Assembly: GCF_024398015.1 (NCBI RefSeq)
Contig: NZ_CP073747.1
Location: forward strand, 1,870,501-1,934,500
DNA: 64,000 bases
Direction of reading: 5' to 3'
Source of the DNA: Kordiimonas sp. SCSIO 12610
GTDB lineage: Bacteria > Pseudomonadota > Alphaproteobacteria > Sphingomonadales > Kordiimonadaceae
Part shown: piece after piece, positions 38,494-48,207 of the stretch
Layout: each line of letters begins with the position of its first letter
Numbering within the stretch: position 1 is the stretch's first letter
The notes under the pieces: model-generated
Seen by the model: only the letters and a program-made list of their open reading frames with translations
Told to the model about the DNA's origin: nothing
Database searches by the model: none
Made by a program: the position numbers and the translations under genes

Positions 38494-39267
38494 GTGTATA
38501 AAAGCCTGTCCTTAATCCTATTTCTTTTGTTTTTGGCGGCTTGTTCGACAACGCCTTCCGTGCGCCCACCGAATGATAATGAACTTCCAAAAGGGGATCA
38601 AGGCGGCGCCCAAAAGGTTGGTAAGCCCTATAAAATTGCTGGAAAATGGTATTACCCTAAAGAAGACCCAACCTATGATGAGGTTGGTTTGGCATCATGG
38701 TACGGCAGGCAATTTCACGGTAGAAAAACAGCGAACGGTGAAGTTTACAATATGAATTCACTGACTGCGGCGCATAAAACTCTACCGCTTCCAAGTTTTG
38801 TTAAAGTCACCAATCTGGCGAACGGCCGCTCAATCGTTCTTCGGGTGAATGACCGTGGCCCTTTTATTGATAGCCGGATTATCGATGTGTCCCGGCGCGG
38901 CGCCCAGTTACTTGGCTTCCAAAAGCAGGGGGTTACCCGCGTACGTGTTCAGGCCTCCGATGCGAACGGCAATGTTGTAAATCCTTTGCCAACGCGTCAA
39001 TATGCCGAAGCGCCAGATGACGCAGAGGTCACGCATTTTGTACAAATTGGGTCTTTTAGTAAAAAATCCAGTGCAGATGAGCAGGCACGCATGGTGCTGA
39101 GGGCAGGGGAAACACCTAAAATATATGAAACCATCATTGATGGCCGTAAATTATGGCGGGTTAGGATTGGCCCGCTTCTCAGCCGAAATTTAGCACAGGA
39201 AATCCTTGACCGATTGGTCGGTCGCGGGTTTTATGAAACACGCATTTTTACCGAACAAAAAAGGTAG
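38494..39267 (+). CDS. rlpA: septal ring lytic transglycosylase RlpA family lipoprotein
   Basis: 257-residue lipoprotein with lipobox LAAC (Cys ~17). The RlpA double-psi beta-barrel has ASWYG, FHGRKTANGE and LRVNDRGPF with the catalytic Asp. A C-terminal SPOR domain (~178-255, FVQIGSFSKKSSADEQ) binds denuded glycan at the septum. The start is GTG 38494. Sits between two other peptidoglycan genes, so joint action in wall remodelling is likely. Confidence 0.93.
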   Translation: MYKSLSLILFLLFLAACSTTPSVRPPNDNELPKGDQGGAQKVGKPYKIAGKWYYPKEDPTYDEVGLASWYGRQFHGRKTANGEVYNMNSLTAAHKTLPLPSFVKVTNLANGRSIVLRVNDRGPFIDSRIIDVSRRGAQLLGFQKQGVTRVRVQASDANGNVVNPLPTRQYAEAPDDAEVTHFVQIGSFSKKSSADEQARMVLRAGETPKIYETIIDGRKLWRVRIGPLLSRNLAQEILDRLVGRGFYETRIFTEQKR

Positions 39268-39276
39268 CACGCAGTA

Positions 39277-40458
39277 ATGAATAAAAAGCTTTTAACGAAA
39301 ACCACTGCCATTTTTGCAGGCCTCGTTATTATCACCAACACACTCTTTGCTCAAAGCATGTCAACGCCTGCCAAGCGGGCAATTTTGATTGATGCAACGA
39401 CAAACAGCATTCTGTTTGAAAAAGACGCTGATACACCGTTTCCTCCTGCGTCCATGAGTAAACTGATGACCGTTTACATGGCTTTTGATGCCATCAAAAA
39501 CGGCGAGCTACAATTGGATGATGAGGTCGTCGTTTCAGATAGTGCTTGGCGCGATTGGAATAACCGTGGCTCAACCATGTTTCTGCGAGCCCGTGATACG
39601 GTGACTGTTGCTGATTTGCTGCGCGGAATCATCGTGCTGTCTGGAAACGATGCCTGCGTTGTTTTGGCAGAACATATGGCGGGTTCACACGGTGTTTTTG
39701 TTGACTGGATGAACGCCAAGGCCACACAGCTTGGTATGGACGGCAGTAATTTTGAAAATGCAAACGGATGGCCGGCAGAAGGTCACGTGATGACAGCGCG
39801 TGACCTTGCGACCTTATCGTACAAGCTCGTGACTGATTTCCCTGATCTCTATCCAATGTTTGCTGAAACAGAGTTTTTGTACAAAGATTTTCGTTCAAAT
39901 CGTTTTAACCGCAATCCTTTGTTGGGTCGTTTTGCGGGTGCTGATGGCTTGAAAACAGGCCACACAGAAGAATCAGGCTACGGCCTTGCAGCGTCAGCAG
40001 AGCGCGATGGTCGTCGGCTCGTTCTCGTTGTTGGAGGGCTTACCTCAGTTAATGAACGCATGCGTGAAAGCCAGCGTTTGATGCAGTTTGGTTTCAGAAA
40101 CTTTAGCCATTATCCCTTATTCGGTGCAGGGGATACTGTTGACACCGCTGAGGTTTGGCTGGGTGATCAACCGTCGCTGAAAATGGTACTCGCTGAGGAT
40201 ATGGCCCTTACCATGTCACGCAGGCAGCGCGCTGAAATGAAGGTTAGTGTGAAATATACGAACCCAATTGCAGCTCCCATCAAAAAAGACCAGCAAGTAG
40301 GTACATTGATTATCGAGCTTCCAAACCGATCACCGATAACAGCACCGCTTCTTGCTGCCTCAGATGTTGGTGAAATCAGTGGCTTTGGCAAAATCACTGC
40401 TGCGCTCGAACATTTGCTCTTTGGAACGGCTGGCCGTGTGCCAACTGCTCAAGAATAA
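39277..40458 (+). CDS. D-alanyl-D-alanine carboxypeptidase (PBP5/6 family)
   Basis: 393-residue periplasmic enzyme that trims pentapeptide stems. It has a signal peptide, then the penicillin-binding motifs SMSK (SxxK, ~57), SGN (~124) and KTG (GLKTGHTEESG, ~226), and a C-terminal PBP5-type beta domain (~275-370). No amphipathic membrane anchor is obvious at the end. Third gene of the cell-wall block, followed 17 bp later by tmk. Confidence 0.94.
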   Translation: MNKKLLTKTTAIFAGLVIITNTLFAQSMSTPAKRAILIDATTNSILFEKDADTPFPPASMSKLMTVYMAFDAIKNGELQLDDEVVVSDSAWRDWNNRGSTMFLRARDTVTVADLLRGIIVLSGNDACVVLAEHMAGSHGVFVDWMNAKATQLGMDGSNFENANGWPAEGHVMTARDLATLSYKLVTDFPDLYPMFAETEFLYKDFRSNRFNRNPLLGRFAGADGLKTGHTEESGYGLAASAERDGRRLVLVVGGLTSVNERMRESQRLMQFGFRNFSHYPLFGAGDTVDTAEVWLGDQPSLKMVLAEDMALTMSRRQRAEMKVSVKYTNPIAAPIKKDQQVGTLIIELPNRSPITAPLLAASDVGEISGFGKITAALEHLLFGTAGRVPTAQE

Positions 40459-40475
40459 GTGGATGAACAAACGTA

Positions 40476-41123
40476 ATGACTAGGGGTAAGTTCATTACCT
40501 TCGAAGGGGCTGAAGGGGTCGGAAAATCAACCCAAATTGCGCTATTGAAGGAAAAACTGGAAAATCAAGGGATTTCGTTAGTCGTAAGCCGTGAACCGGG
40601 TGGGACCGCAGGCGGCAAACTCATCAGGGAACTCCTTTTAAAAGGGGACGTTAGCCGTTGGACTGCGAAAACCGAAGCTTTACTTATGGCTGCCGATCGC
40701 GCCCAACATGTTGAGGAGCTAGTTCGTCCCAATCTTGAAAGCGGAACCTGGATGATACTCGACCGTTATTACGATAGTTCCATAGCATATCAAGGGGCAG
40801 GACGCGGTATTGGCATAGAGAAGGTTCGTGCACTCCAGGAGTTTGCAACTGATGGCCTTAGGCCTGATCTAACGATCCTGTTGGATATGGACCTCGATGT
40901 TAGCCTTAAGCGTGCCTTGTCACGTGAAGGAGATAACTCAGATGCAGAAGACCGGTTTGAGCGAATGGACAAAAGCTTTCATCAAACACTGAAGCAGACA
41001 TTTCTCGATCTCGCCTCAAAGGAACAGGACCGATTTAAAGTTGTGGATGCCGGACGTAATATCGAGGTTATCGCTGATGATATCTGGAGTATTGTTCAAA
41101 AGCGCTTCGAGCTTTCATCATGA
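40476..41123 (+). CDS. tmk: thymidylate kinase
   Basis: Phosphorylates dTMP to dTDP. The 215 residues have P-loop FEGAEGVGKSTQ (residues ~8-19), the DR(Y/H) motif ILDRYYDSSIAYQGAGRG and a LID segment with SREGDNSDAEDRFE. Overlaps holB by 4 bp (ATGA), the classic tmk-holB pair. Confidence 0.96.
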   Translation: MTRGKFITFEGAEGVGKSTQIALLKEKLENQGISLVVSREPGGTAGGKLIRELLLKGDVSRWTAKTEALLMAADRAQHVEELVRPNLESGTWMILDRYYDSSIAYQGAGRGIGIEKVRALQEFATDGLRPDLTILLDMDLDVSLKRALSREGDNSDAEDRFERMDKSFHQTLKQTFLDLASKEQDRFKVVDAGRNIEVIADDIWSIVQKRFELSS

Positions 41124-42229
41124 GCGATACTGAATCAGAACATATCAATCATCCTAAAATGAATGATTTGCTATTTGGTCATGAACGGGCGGAACGTGAT
41201 TTTCTGGACAGTTTCAATAGCGGGCGTTTGCACCATGGATGGTTGATTACAGGACCAAAAGGCATTGGTAAAGCAACGCTTGCTTGGAAATGCGCAAAAT
41301 TCCTATTGTCTGACGATGATAATGACACAAGCGACGGACTGTTTGGTGATGACTTGGCAGCTCAGGCGACATCACTTGATATCGATCCAGAGAAAGCGGT
41401 CATACAACGTATTAAATCCGGTGGCCACGGTGGTATTGTTGTTGCCGAACGCAGTGTAAACACCAAAACAGGCAAACTTCGTAATGACATCGTTATTGAT
41501 GATATTCGAAGCATCATCAGTTTCTTTTCAAGAACCAGTTCGGAAGGTGGCTGGCGTATCGCGATTATTGATGCGGCTGATGAGATGAACAGCAATGCCG
41601 CTAACGCACTCTTAAAAGTACTGGAAGAGCCGCCGGAAAAATCAATTCTTTTTTTAATTGCCCATTCCCCGGGCAAATTGCTGCCGACAATTAGAAGCCG
41701 CTGCCGGACGCTTGAGTTAAATCCGCTCTCAAATGATAGTGTACGTGCCATGCTCGCACATCGTTATCCAGAACTGGATATGGCAACAATGAACACGTTA
41801 ACTGCTATGTGTTCTGGTGCACCCGGCCGGGCGATAGAAATGGAACGTCTTGGCGGCGCAACCATCTATCAAAAGACATTTCAGGCTATAAGTATGGCCC
41901 CTAAGCTGAACATTCCTGATATTCATAAGCTAGCGACTGAATTTGCGGCAGCAAAGGCCGATGCCGAATATCGGCTTTTTACACAAATCTTTACGGCATT
42001 TTTGGAGCGAATTACCAAGGCCGCAGTGCTGGAAAGCAGTGAAGTAGAAATACTTGAGAACGAAAATCAGCAAATATCGCGAATTTCCGCAATGGCGAGG
42101 GTTGATAAGTGGCTGGAGCTGTGGGAAAAGGTGGGGCATTTATTACAACGGGCCGACGCTGTTAACCTTGACCGCAAACAAGTGATAGTTTCCTTGTTTT
42201 CAGAATTAAAAGCAACGACCCAAGGCTAA
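41120..42229 (+). CDS. holB: DNA polymerase III subunit delta'
   Basis: Clamp-loader subunit of the replicase. The 369 residues have GHERAERDFLDSFNSGRLHHGWLITG, a P-loop-like GPKGIGKAT, DEMNSNAANALLKVLEEPP (sensor region) and RSRCRTLEL (SRC motif). The zinc cysteines of some homologues are absent, as in many alphaproteobacteria. Translationally coupled to tmk. Confidence 0.94.
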   Translation: MSDTESEHINHPKMNDLLFGHERAERDFLDSFNSGRLHHGWLITGPKGIGKATLAWKCAKFLLSDDDNDTSDGLFGDDLAAQATSLDIDPEKAVIQRIKSGGHGGIVVAERSVNTKTGKLRNDIVIDDIRSIISFFSRTSSEGGWRIAIIDAADEMNSNAANALLKVLEEPPEKSILFLIAHSPGKLLPTIRSRCRTLELNPLSNDSVRAMLAHRYPELDMATMNTLTAMCSGAPGRAIEMERLGGATIYQKTFQAISMAPKLNIPDIHKLATEFAAAKADAEYRLFTQIFTAFLERITKAAVLESSEVEILENENQQISRISAMARVDKWLELWEKVGHLLQRADAVNLDRKQVIVSLFSELKATTQG

Positions 42230-42288
42230 AGTATCGATTGCCAATCACTTTATGTGATGGCTCACTGATCACGAGTTAAGAGATATTT

Positions 42289-43842
42289 ATGACTGACCGT
42301 CCTTCCTATTATGTTACGACGCCTATTTATTATGTAAACGATGTTCCACATATTGGCCACGCCTATACAACGCTTGCAAGTGATGTGCTCGCGCGTTTTA
42401 AACGGCTGGACGGATACGATGTCATGTTCCTGACTGGCACAGACGAGCACGGGCAGAAGGTTGAAAAGTCTGCTGAAAAGGCTGGCATCGATCCGCAAGC
42501 CTTTTGTGATAAGGTTTCAGCGCGCTTTCGTGACCTTGCTGAAGCAATGAATTTTTCCAATGATCAATTCATCCGAACTACCGAAGATCGGCACAAAAAG
42601 GCCGTTCAACACCTTTGGAATCGCTTGGTGGATAAAGGATATATCTACGAAGACAAGTACGCTGGTTGGTACAGTGTACGTGATGAAGCCTTTTATGCTG
42701 AGGATGAATTAGCTCAGGGTAATAACGGCAAAAAACTAGCCCCGACAGGAGCGCCAGTAGAATGGGTAGAAGAGCCGAGTTTCTTTTTCAAGTTATCGGC
42801 ATTTCAAGATAGGTTAGTGGAGTATTATGATGCTAACCCCGATTTTGTTCTGCCAAAATCGCGCCTTAATGAAGTGAGAAGCTTTGCAAGCGGCGGCCTT
42901 CAAGATCTTTCAATCTCTCGGACAACCTTTTCTTGGGGCGTTCCTGTTCCTGATGTACCTGGGCATATCATGTACGTATGGATTGATGCGCTTGCAAATT
43001 ACCTGACGGCGCTCGGGTACCCCGACGAAGAAAATCCAGATTACTCGAAATTTTGGCCTGCTGATTTGCATATGGTTGGTAAGGACATTCTTCGCTTCCA
43101 TGCCGTTTACTGGCCTGCCTTCCTAATGGCTGCAGATATGCCCTTACCAAAGCGTATTTTTGCCCATGGTTGGTGGACAAACGAAGGCCAGAAGATTTCA
43201 AAATCCCTTGGCAACGTTATCGACCCATTTGAACTGATTGATACATTTGGGCTGGACGCAGTTCGTTTCTTCCTTTTGAGGGAAGTACCTTTTGGAAATG
43301 ATGGTGATTTTTCAAGAAACAGTTTTGTCCAGCGCTGCAATGCCGATCTAGCAAATGGTATCGGTAATTTGGCTCAACGCACACTTTCGATGATTCATAA
43401 AAATTGTGATGGTGCACTTCCAGATTTTAGCGAATTAACAAGTGAAGATAATGAACTATTAAATTTACCTAAAGTAACACTTGAGAAAATACGTGAACTG
43501 ATGGACCGACAAGCTTTCAACCTCGCGTTTGATGAAATCTGGCGTATTGTAAGTGCAGCTGACGGCTATATTTCACGGGAAGAGCCATGGGCGCTTAAGA
43601 AAACGGACATTGAGCGCATGAAAACGGTTCTTTTTGTTCTTGCAGATACAATTCGTCAGATTGGGATCTTAATGCAACCGATTATGCCGGACTCTGCGGA
43701 TAAATTACTGAACCAGTTAGGTGTGGCTGAGCGTACATTTACCCAGTTGGGCGAGGCAGGGCGCCTTAAGCCAGGAACGTCGATTAACAAACCACAAGGT
43801 GTGTTCCCACGTTTGGAACTTGTTGAAGAAGCGAGTGCATAA
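42289..43842 (+). CDS. metG: methionyl-tRNA synthetase
   Basis: Charges tRNA-Met with methionine. The 517-residue class I enzyme has the HIGH-like motif PHIGHAYT (~20) and KMSKS-like GQKISKSLGN (~303). The zinc-knuckle cysteines are missing, which places it in the short, zinc-free MetG group. There is no C-terminal dimerisation domain. Overlaps tatD by one base. Relevant to the tRNA-like CAU locus at 55987, which would need to be tested as its substrate. Confidence 0.97.
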   Translation: MTDRPSYYVTTPIYYVNDVPHIGHAYTTLASDVLARFKRLDGYDVMFLTGTDEHGQKVEKSAEKAGIDPQAFCDKVSARFRDLAEAMNFSNDQFIRTTEDRHKKAVQHLWNRLVDKGYIYEDKYAGWYSVRDEAFYAEDELAQGNNGKKLAPTGAPVEWVEEPSFFFKLSAFQDRLVEYYDANPDFVLPKSRLNEVRSFASGGLQDLSISRTTFSWGVPVPDVPGHIMYVWIDALANYLTALGYPDEENPDYSKFWPADLHMVGKDILRFHAVYWPAFLMAADMPLPKRIFAHGWWTNEGQKISKSLGNVIDPFELIDTFGLDAVRFFLLREVPFGNDGDFSRNSFVQRCNADLANGIGNLAQRTLSMIHKNCDGALPDFSELTSEDNELLNLPKVTLEKIRELMDRQAFNLAFDEIWRIVSAADGYISREEPWALKKTDIERMKTVLFVLADTIRQIGILMQPIMPDSADKLLNQLGVAERTFTQLGEAGRLKPGTSINKPQGVFPRLELVEEASA

Positions 43843-44648
43843 TGAGCTATATTGTCGATAGTCATTGCCATTTGAATTACAAAGGTATCGTAGAAGATCA
43901 GGATGCTGTCATTAATCGCGCCCGTGCGGCGGGTGTTGGCTGTATGCTCTCGATAAATACGAAAATTCGCGAATTTGATGAAGTTCGTACCATCGCGGAA
44001 ACGCACGATGATATTTTCGCGACAGTTGGTATCCATCCCCATGAGGCTGAGAATGAACCCGATGTAGCTCTTGACGCACTATTAGAGCGGGCAAAGCATC
44101 CAAAGGTCGTGGGAATAGGTGAGACCGGTCTTGACTATTTTTATGATAATGCCCCGCGTGATATGCAGAAGGTTAATTTCCTGACGCATATTGAGGCTGC
44201 GCGGATGACAGGCTTGCCCGTTATTATCCATACACGTGATGCTGATGAAGACTGTGTGCAGATATTACAGGATGAAATGAAAAAGGGTGAATTTAAAGCG
44301 CTTATTCACTGTTTCACTGCCAGTCAGATGCTTGCGGATGCTGTTCTTGAAATAGGCATGAGTATTTCAATTTCAGGTATTGTTACTTTTAAAAACGCAA
44401 AAGACCTTCAAGCAACGGTCAAAACAATCCCGATGGATAAACTGTTGGTGGAAACAGACTCGCCGTTCCTTGCGCCGGTGCCGCACCGCGGTAAAACCTG
44501 TGAACCTGCTTATGTTGTTGATACCGCAAAATATGTGGCGGAGCTAAAGGGTATTCCGTTTACTGAACTACGGGATATCACCACAGCTAACTTTTTTAAT
44601 CTCTTCGATAAAATTACACCTCCAAAACCAGTTGGCGCGGCAGCATGA
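43842..44648 (+). CDS. TatD family metal-dependent DNase/hydrolase
   Basis: 268 residues with the TatD TIM barrel: DSHCHLN (two metal His), GIHPHEA, GETGLDYFYD (catalytic Glu), IIHTRDADED, HCFTA and ETDSPFLAP. Cytosolic 3'-5' DNase or D-aminoacyl-related hydrolase. The metG-tatD-MBL order is conserved in alphaproteobacteria. Overlaps the next start by 4 bp. Confidence 0.95.
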   Translation: MSYIVDSHCHLNYKGIVEDQDAVINRARAAGVGCMLSINTKIREFDEVRTIAETHDDIFATVGIHPHEAENEPDVALDALLERAKHPKVVGIGETGLDYFYDNAPRDMQKVNFLTHIEAARMTGLPVIIHTRDADEDCVQILQDEMKKGEFKALIHCFTASQMLADAVLEIGMSISISGIVTFKNAKDLQATVKTIPMDKLLVETDSPFLAPVPHRGKTCEPAYVVDTAKYVAELKGIPFTELRDITTANFFNLFDKITPPKPVGAAA

Positions 44649-45397
44649 AGCTAACTATTCTCGGTTGCGGCACCTCTGGTGGTGTTCCAAAGATGCCCGA
44701 ATACTGGGGAGCCTGTGATCCGAAAAACCCTAAAAACCGTAGGCTTCGTGCTAGTGTTCTCGTAGAACAAGATGACACACGGCTGTTAATTGATACCAGT
44801 CCGGACCTTAGGGAACAAATGCTGCGTGCCAAGGTTCATGCGCTTGATGCCGTATTTTATACCCATGACCATGCGGACCATACGCACGGAATTGATGATC
44901 TTCGTGGTTTTTTCCATGTCACACGCGAAAAAATCCCTGTTTACGGTGATGAGCAAACGATCAACCTCTTAAGACACCGTTTTGACTATATCTTTAATAG
45001 TCAGAATGGATATCCTGCGATGTGCCGCTCGAATGTCCTGAAGGGCCCTAAAACTGTGGGCAATATTAAGATGATACCTTTTGAGCAAGGTCACGGCAAT
45101 TCCATCAGTCTTGGGTATCGTTTTGGTGATATGGCCTATTCAACCGATTTAAACAGGCTACCCGAAACTGCATTTGACACACTTGAGGGTGTTAAAGTCT
45201 GGGTTGTTGATGCGCTTCGCTACGAACCCCATCCTACGCATTCTCATCTTGAGCAAACCCTTGCATGGATTGAACGATTAAAGCCAGAACGTGCGATCCT
45301 CACCCATATGACATGGGATATGGATTATGAAGAATTGAAGAATCAACTTCCTGAGGGCGTTGAAGTTGCATACGATGGGATGGTTCTGGAAATTTAA
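44645..45397 (+). CDS. MBL-fold metallohydrolase, PhnP/RNase Z-like
   Basis: 250 residues with GCGTSGGVP at the N terminus, the HxHxDH motif THDHADHTHG, later His in EQGHGN, YSTDLN and LTHMTWDMDYE. These are the ligands of a two-metal beta-lactamase-fold phosphodiesterase. Homologues act on cyclic ribose phosphates or RNA; no phn genes are here. Last gene of the tmk-holB-metG-tatD run. Confidence 0.92.
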   Translation: MKLTILGCGTSGGVPKMPEYWGACDPKNPKNRRLRASVLVEQDDTRLLIDTSPDLREQMLRAKVHALDAVFYTHDHADHTHGIDDLRGFFHVTREKIPVYGDEQTINLLRHRFDYIFNSQNGYPAMCRSNVLKGPKTVGNIKMIPFEQGHGNSISLGYRFGDMAYSTDLNRLPETAFDTLEGVKVWVVDALRYEPHPTHSHLEQTLAWIERLKPERAILTHMTWDMDYEELKNQLPEGVEVAYDGMVLEI

Positions 45398-45497
45398 GCC
45401 TGCCAATTATGTAATTCGTTCATAAATAAAAACATTGCTTGGATAATATAGTATTAGTCGGCTATCCTTTTGAGCTGATTGGAAAGGATAGCTTTAT

Positions 45498-46274
45498 ATG
45501 ACCGGGAATCCCTGGCGACCAGACAACGACGAAAAAGACAATTGGCGTGATGATTTAAATTATTACTCCAATGACTCTGATCAAGGTCGTCACCATCGGA
45601 ACTCTTCACCACGCTATATGCGGCTTGTCGTATTTCTTTTGGGTATCCTCTTACTATTTGGTGGTCTGGCAATTGCATTTCCGGGTGATATGATTGATAC
45701 AGCCTACCTGATCCGGGGCTTGGTGATTATTGTTATTTTCGGCGGCGCGGCAGTGCTATGGAGCCAAAGTAGTCTATTGCGGCTTGCCAAGATTGCAGGA
45801 CTATGGGTTGCAATCATTGGGGCTCTATCTGCCGTTTACCTGTATAAAACTGATTTCAATAACAGTTTTATGAGCGCCGTTGACCCATCAGGTATTTCAG
45901 AAACCGAAGACGGGTTAATTGTTCATCGTTCCAAAGATGGGCATTTTTGGCTACGGGCATACGCAAACAATGTTCCTATTCGTATGATGGTCGATACTGG
46001 CGCTTCAAATATTGTTCTTAGTCCAGAAGATGCTGAACGGATTGGTATGCAACTTGATGATTTGAGCTTTAATGGCATTGCACATACCGCGAATGGCGAG
46101 GTTTCGTACGCACGAGCAAAAATTGACCATATTGCCTTTGGTGATACCCGCTTCAATGACGTTCCCGTTACGGTAAACGGCGCTAAAATGAATGGCTCAT
46201 TACTTGGCCTTAGTGTTCTAAATGAATTTTCAAGTATTGAATTTCGTGGCGATATAATGATTTTACGCCCATAG
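45498..46274 (+). CDS. TIGR02281-type clan AA aspartic protease with membrane anchor
   Basis: 258 residues. A charged N terminus (~45 residues) precedes three hydrophobic helices (~45-65, ~72-90, ~96-115). The C-terminal retropepsin-like domain has the catalytic MVDTGASNIVLS (~165-176), then LSFNGIAHTANGEV (flap region) and GSLLGLSVLNEFSSIEF. Such single-domain aspartic proteases dimerise; the active domain is likely periplasmic. Substrates are unknown. Confidence 0.88.
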   Translation: MTGNPWRPDNDEKDNWRDDLNYYSNDSDQGRHHRNSSPRYMRLVVFLLGILLLFGGLAIAFPGDMIDTAYLIRGLVIIVIFGGAAVLWSQSSLLRLAKIAGLWVAIIGALSAVYLYKTDFNNSFMSAVDPSGISETEDGLIVHRSKDGHFWLRAYANNVPIRMMVDTGASNIVLSPEDAERIGMQLDDLSFNGIAHTANGEVSYARAKIDHIAFGDTRFNDVPVTVNGAKMNGSLLGLSVLNEFSSIEFRGDIMILRP

Positions 46275-46369
46275 GCCTGTATGAAACATCAATTAAATTA
46301 ATGACTTATTAGTCTAAAAAATGTAACTTATCGTAGAAAGATAGAGTTTCTTTAGGCTGAAGGGTAAAG

Positions 46370-48181
46370 ATGGATCGATTAACATCCTATTTGGTGAGGC
46401 CGCCAATATTAGTACTTTATGTTGTTTTCACGTTGGTTCTATTCATTGGCGCGGGGATTTTTGGTGCTGAAATTTTCAAATATAAAGAAGCAGAAGCAGT
46501 AAAACGCCATCTTACGAAAGAAACAGAGCAAATCAGTTATTTCCTCGCTGGGGTAAACAATCTGGTTTCAGCAAATGAAACAAACAGTAACCCCGCCGAA
46601 ATCAAACAAAAATTTATTGAACAGCTGGTCAAAACGTATCCAAACATACGTTCTGCATGGATCAAGGATCGATCGAAAGAAAAAGTCGCCCAAGCCGATA
46701 CTGGTGATATCCTGCATAGTAAAGCATCGTTCGATCATGAGATTCCGATTTATGCTCTAGTTAAGGGCGAGCGTGAGCAAATTGGCTCCTTTGGGATACA
46801 GTGGGACCTTACCAAAGAATATGCAGGTGTCGATCAACGGCTGAAAAATGCTCGCAAGTACGGAATTTTGATTGGTGGTGGGTTATTTACAGTCCTTTTT
46901 CTGTTTACGGGATGGTTTGTTTTTATCCCTCTCCGCAGAGGCATTTCCCATGGGGACGACATCCTTAGTGGTAACCTTGCGTCAAATCCTGTTCGCAAGT
47001 TTGGCATCCCCAAGGAACTCTACATCCTTATGAAGCAAGTTAATCGACTTGCTGAGAGAATGCGTTTCATGCAACAGCGTGAAAAAGAGGTAAATGCGGT
47101 TATAAATTCCGCCCTCGATGGGGTAATCAGTATCGATAGTGTTGGAAGAGTTATCACATTCAACCCAGCGGCAGAGGCTATTTTTGGCTATAGCGCAAAG
47201 GAGGCCATTGGTGTTGATATGGCGGACCTTATAGTCCCCGACAATTTGCGAAGTGCGCACAGGCAAGGGATGTCACGTTATCTTAAAACCGGTGAACATA
47301 AAGTTCTCGGCCAAAGAATTGAGATAACGGCCCTTCACAAAGATGGACATGAATTCCCGGTCGAATTAGCAATCGAAAGTATCACGGAAGCAGAAGGAAC
47401 AACATTTGTAGCGTATCTTCGCAATATCGCAGAACAAAAAGAAACCGAAAAAGAACTAAGTGAGCAGGCAAAAGCCTCAGAAGACTTAGCAAAGACAAAA
47501 TCCGCGTTATTTACCGCCACGGTTCAAGAAGCCATTGCTCCAGTAAAAGGTCTTCAGCATACGCTCGATAGTTTAAAGGCGTCATCAGATCTCTCTGACG
47601 CTCAGGCTAAGCTTCTAAATACGAGTGACAGTTCCGCAAAACTTCTGGCATGTATCGTAAATGACCTCGCCGAGTTTTCGAAAATAGATGTTGGTGCTGT
47701 TGAACTTGACTTTGCGCCCTTTAACATCCGCTCTGCGATAGATACGGTTTTGCAAATGGGGCACGAGATTGTTCCGGTTGAAAATGATAAATTGGATCAA
47801 GAAATTGCGAGCGACGTTCCGAATATAATCATTGGGGATCAACAACGTTATATTCAGATCCTATTGAATATTATACTTCAAGCAACGAACCAGACCAAAA
47901 ACAGTGATGTTATGATCAGGGTCAAAAGTATTCCGGTTGAAACTGCGACACTCATGCTAAGAACCGAAATTTACCTTAATGGTGTGGGCATTTCAAACGA
48001 TGTGCGGGAAGCAATACATGCCCCCATTGCAGAAGCCGTTAACAATCAATTTGGCTTAAATATTGTTCTTACCCGGAAATTGATCTCCTTGATGGGTGGT
48101 AAATTTGATCTTATTTTGGAAAAAGACAAAGATGCAATCTTCTGGTTTGAAATCCCCGTATCAATTCCAAATAATGCATAA
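46370..48181 (+). CDS. membrane PAS sensor with degenerate histidine-kinase core
   Basis: 603 residues. TM helix (~14-35), periplasmic sensor (~36-160), TM helix (~163-183), HAMP-like linker and PAS domain (~238-350: NSALDGVISIDSVGRVITFNPAAEAIFGYSA). A dimerisation region (~375-445) reads TVQEAIAP, with Gln386 where the phosphoacceptor His of a HisKA box should be, although FSKIDVGAVEL downstream is kept. The ATPase-like domain (~480-600) lacks the N-box Asn pattern (LLNIILQATNQT) and the DxGxG motif (LNGVGI). Autophosphorylation is very unlikely, so this is probably a pseudokinase sensor or regulator. No response regulator is adjacent. Confidence 0.85.
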   Translation: MDRLTSYLVRPPILVLYVVFTLVLFIGAGIFGAEIFKYKEAEAVKRHLTKETEQISYFLAGVNNLVSANETNSNPAEIKQKFIEQLVKTYPNIRSAWIKDRSKEKVAQADTGDILHSKASFDHEIPIYALVKGEREQIGSFGIQWDLTKEYAGVDQRLKNARKYGILIGGGLFTVLFLFTGWFVFIPLRRGISHGDDILSGNLASNPVRKFGIPKELYILMKQVNRLAERMRFMQQREKEVNAVINSALDGVISIDSVGRVITFNPAAEAIFGYSAKEAIGVDMADLIVPDNLRSAHRQGMSRYLKTGEHKVLGQRIEITALHKDGHEFPVELAIESITEAEGTTFVAYLRNIAEQKETEKELSEQAKASEDLAKTKSALFTATVQEAIAPVKGLQHTLDSLKASSDLSDAQAKLLNTSDSSAKLLACIVNDLAEFSKIDVGAVELDFAPFNIRSAIDTVLQMGHEIVPVENDKLDQEIASDVPNIIIGDQQRYIQILLNIILQATNQTKNSDVMIRVKSIPVETATLMLRTEIYLNGVGISNDVREAIHAPIAEAVNNQFGLNIVLTRKLISLMGGKFDLILEKDKDAIFWFEIPVSIPNNA

Positions 48182-48207
48182 CTCACATATCTCAGAAAAG
48201 AAACACT

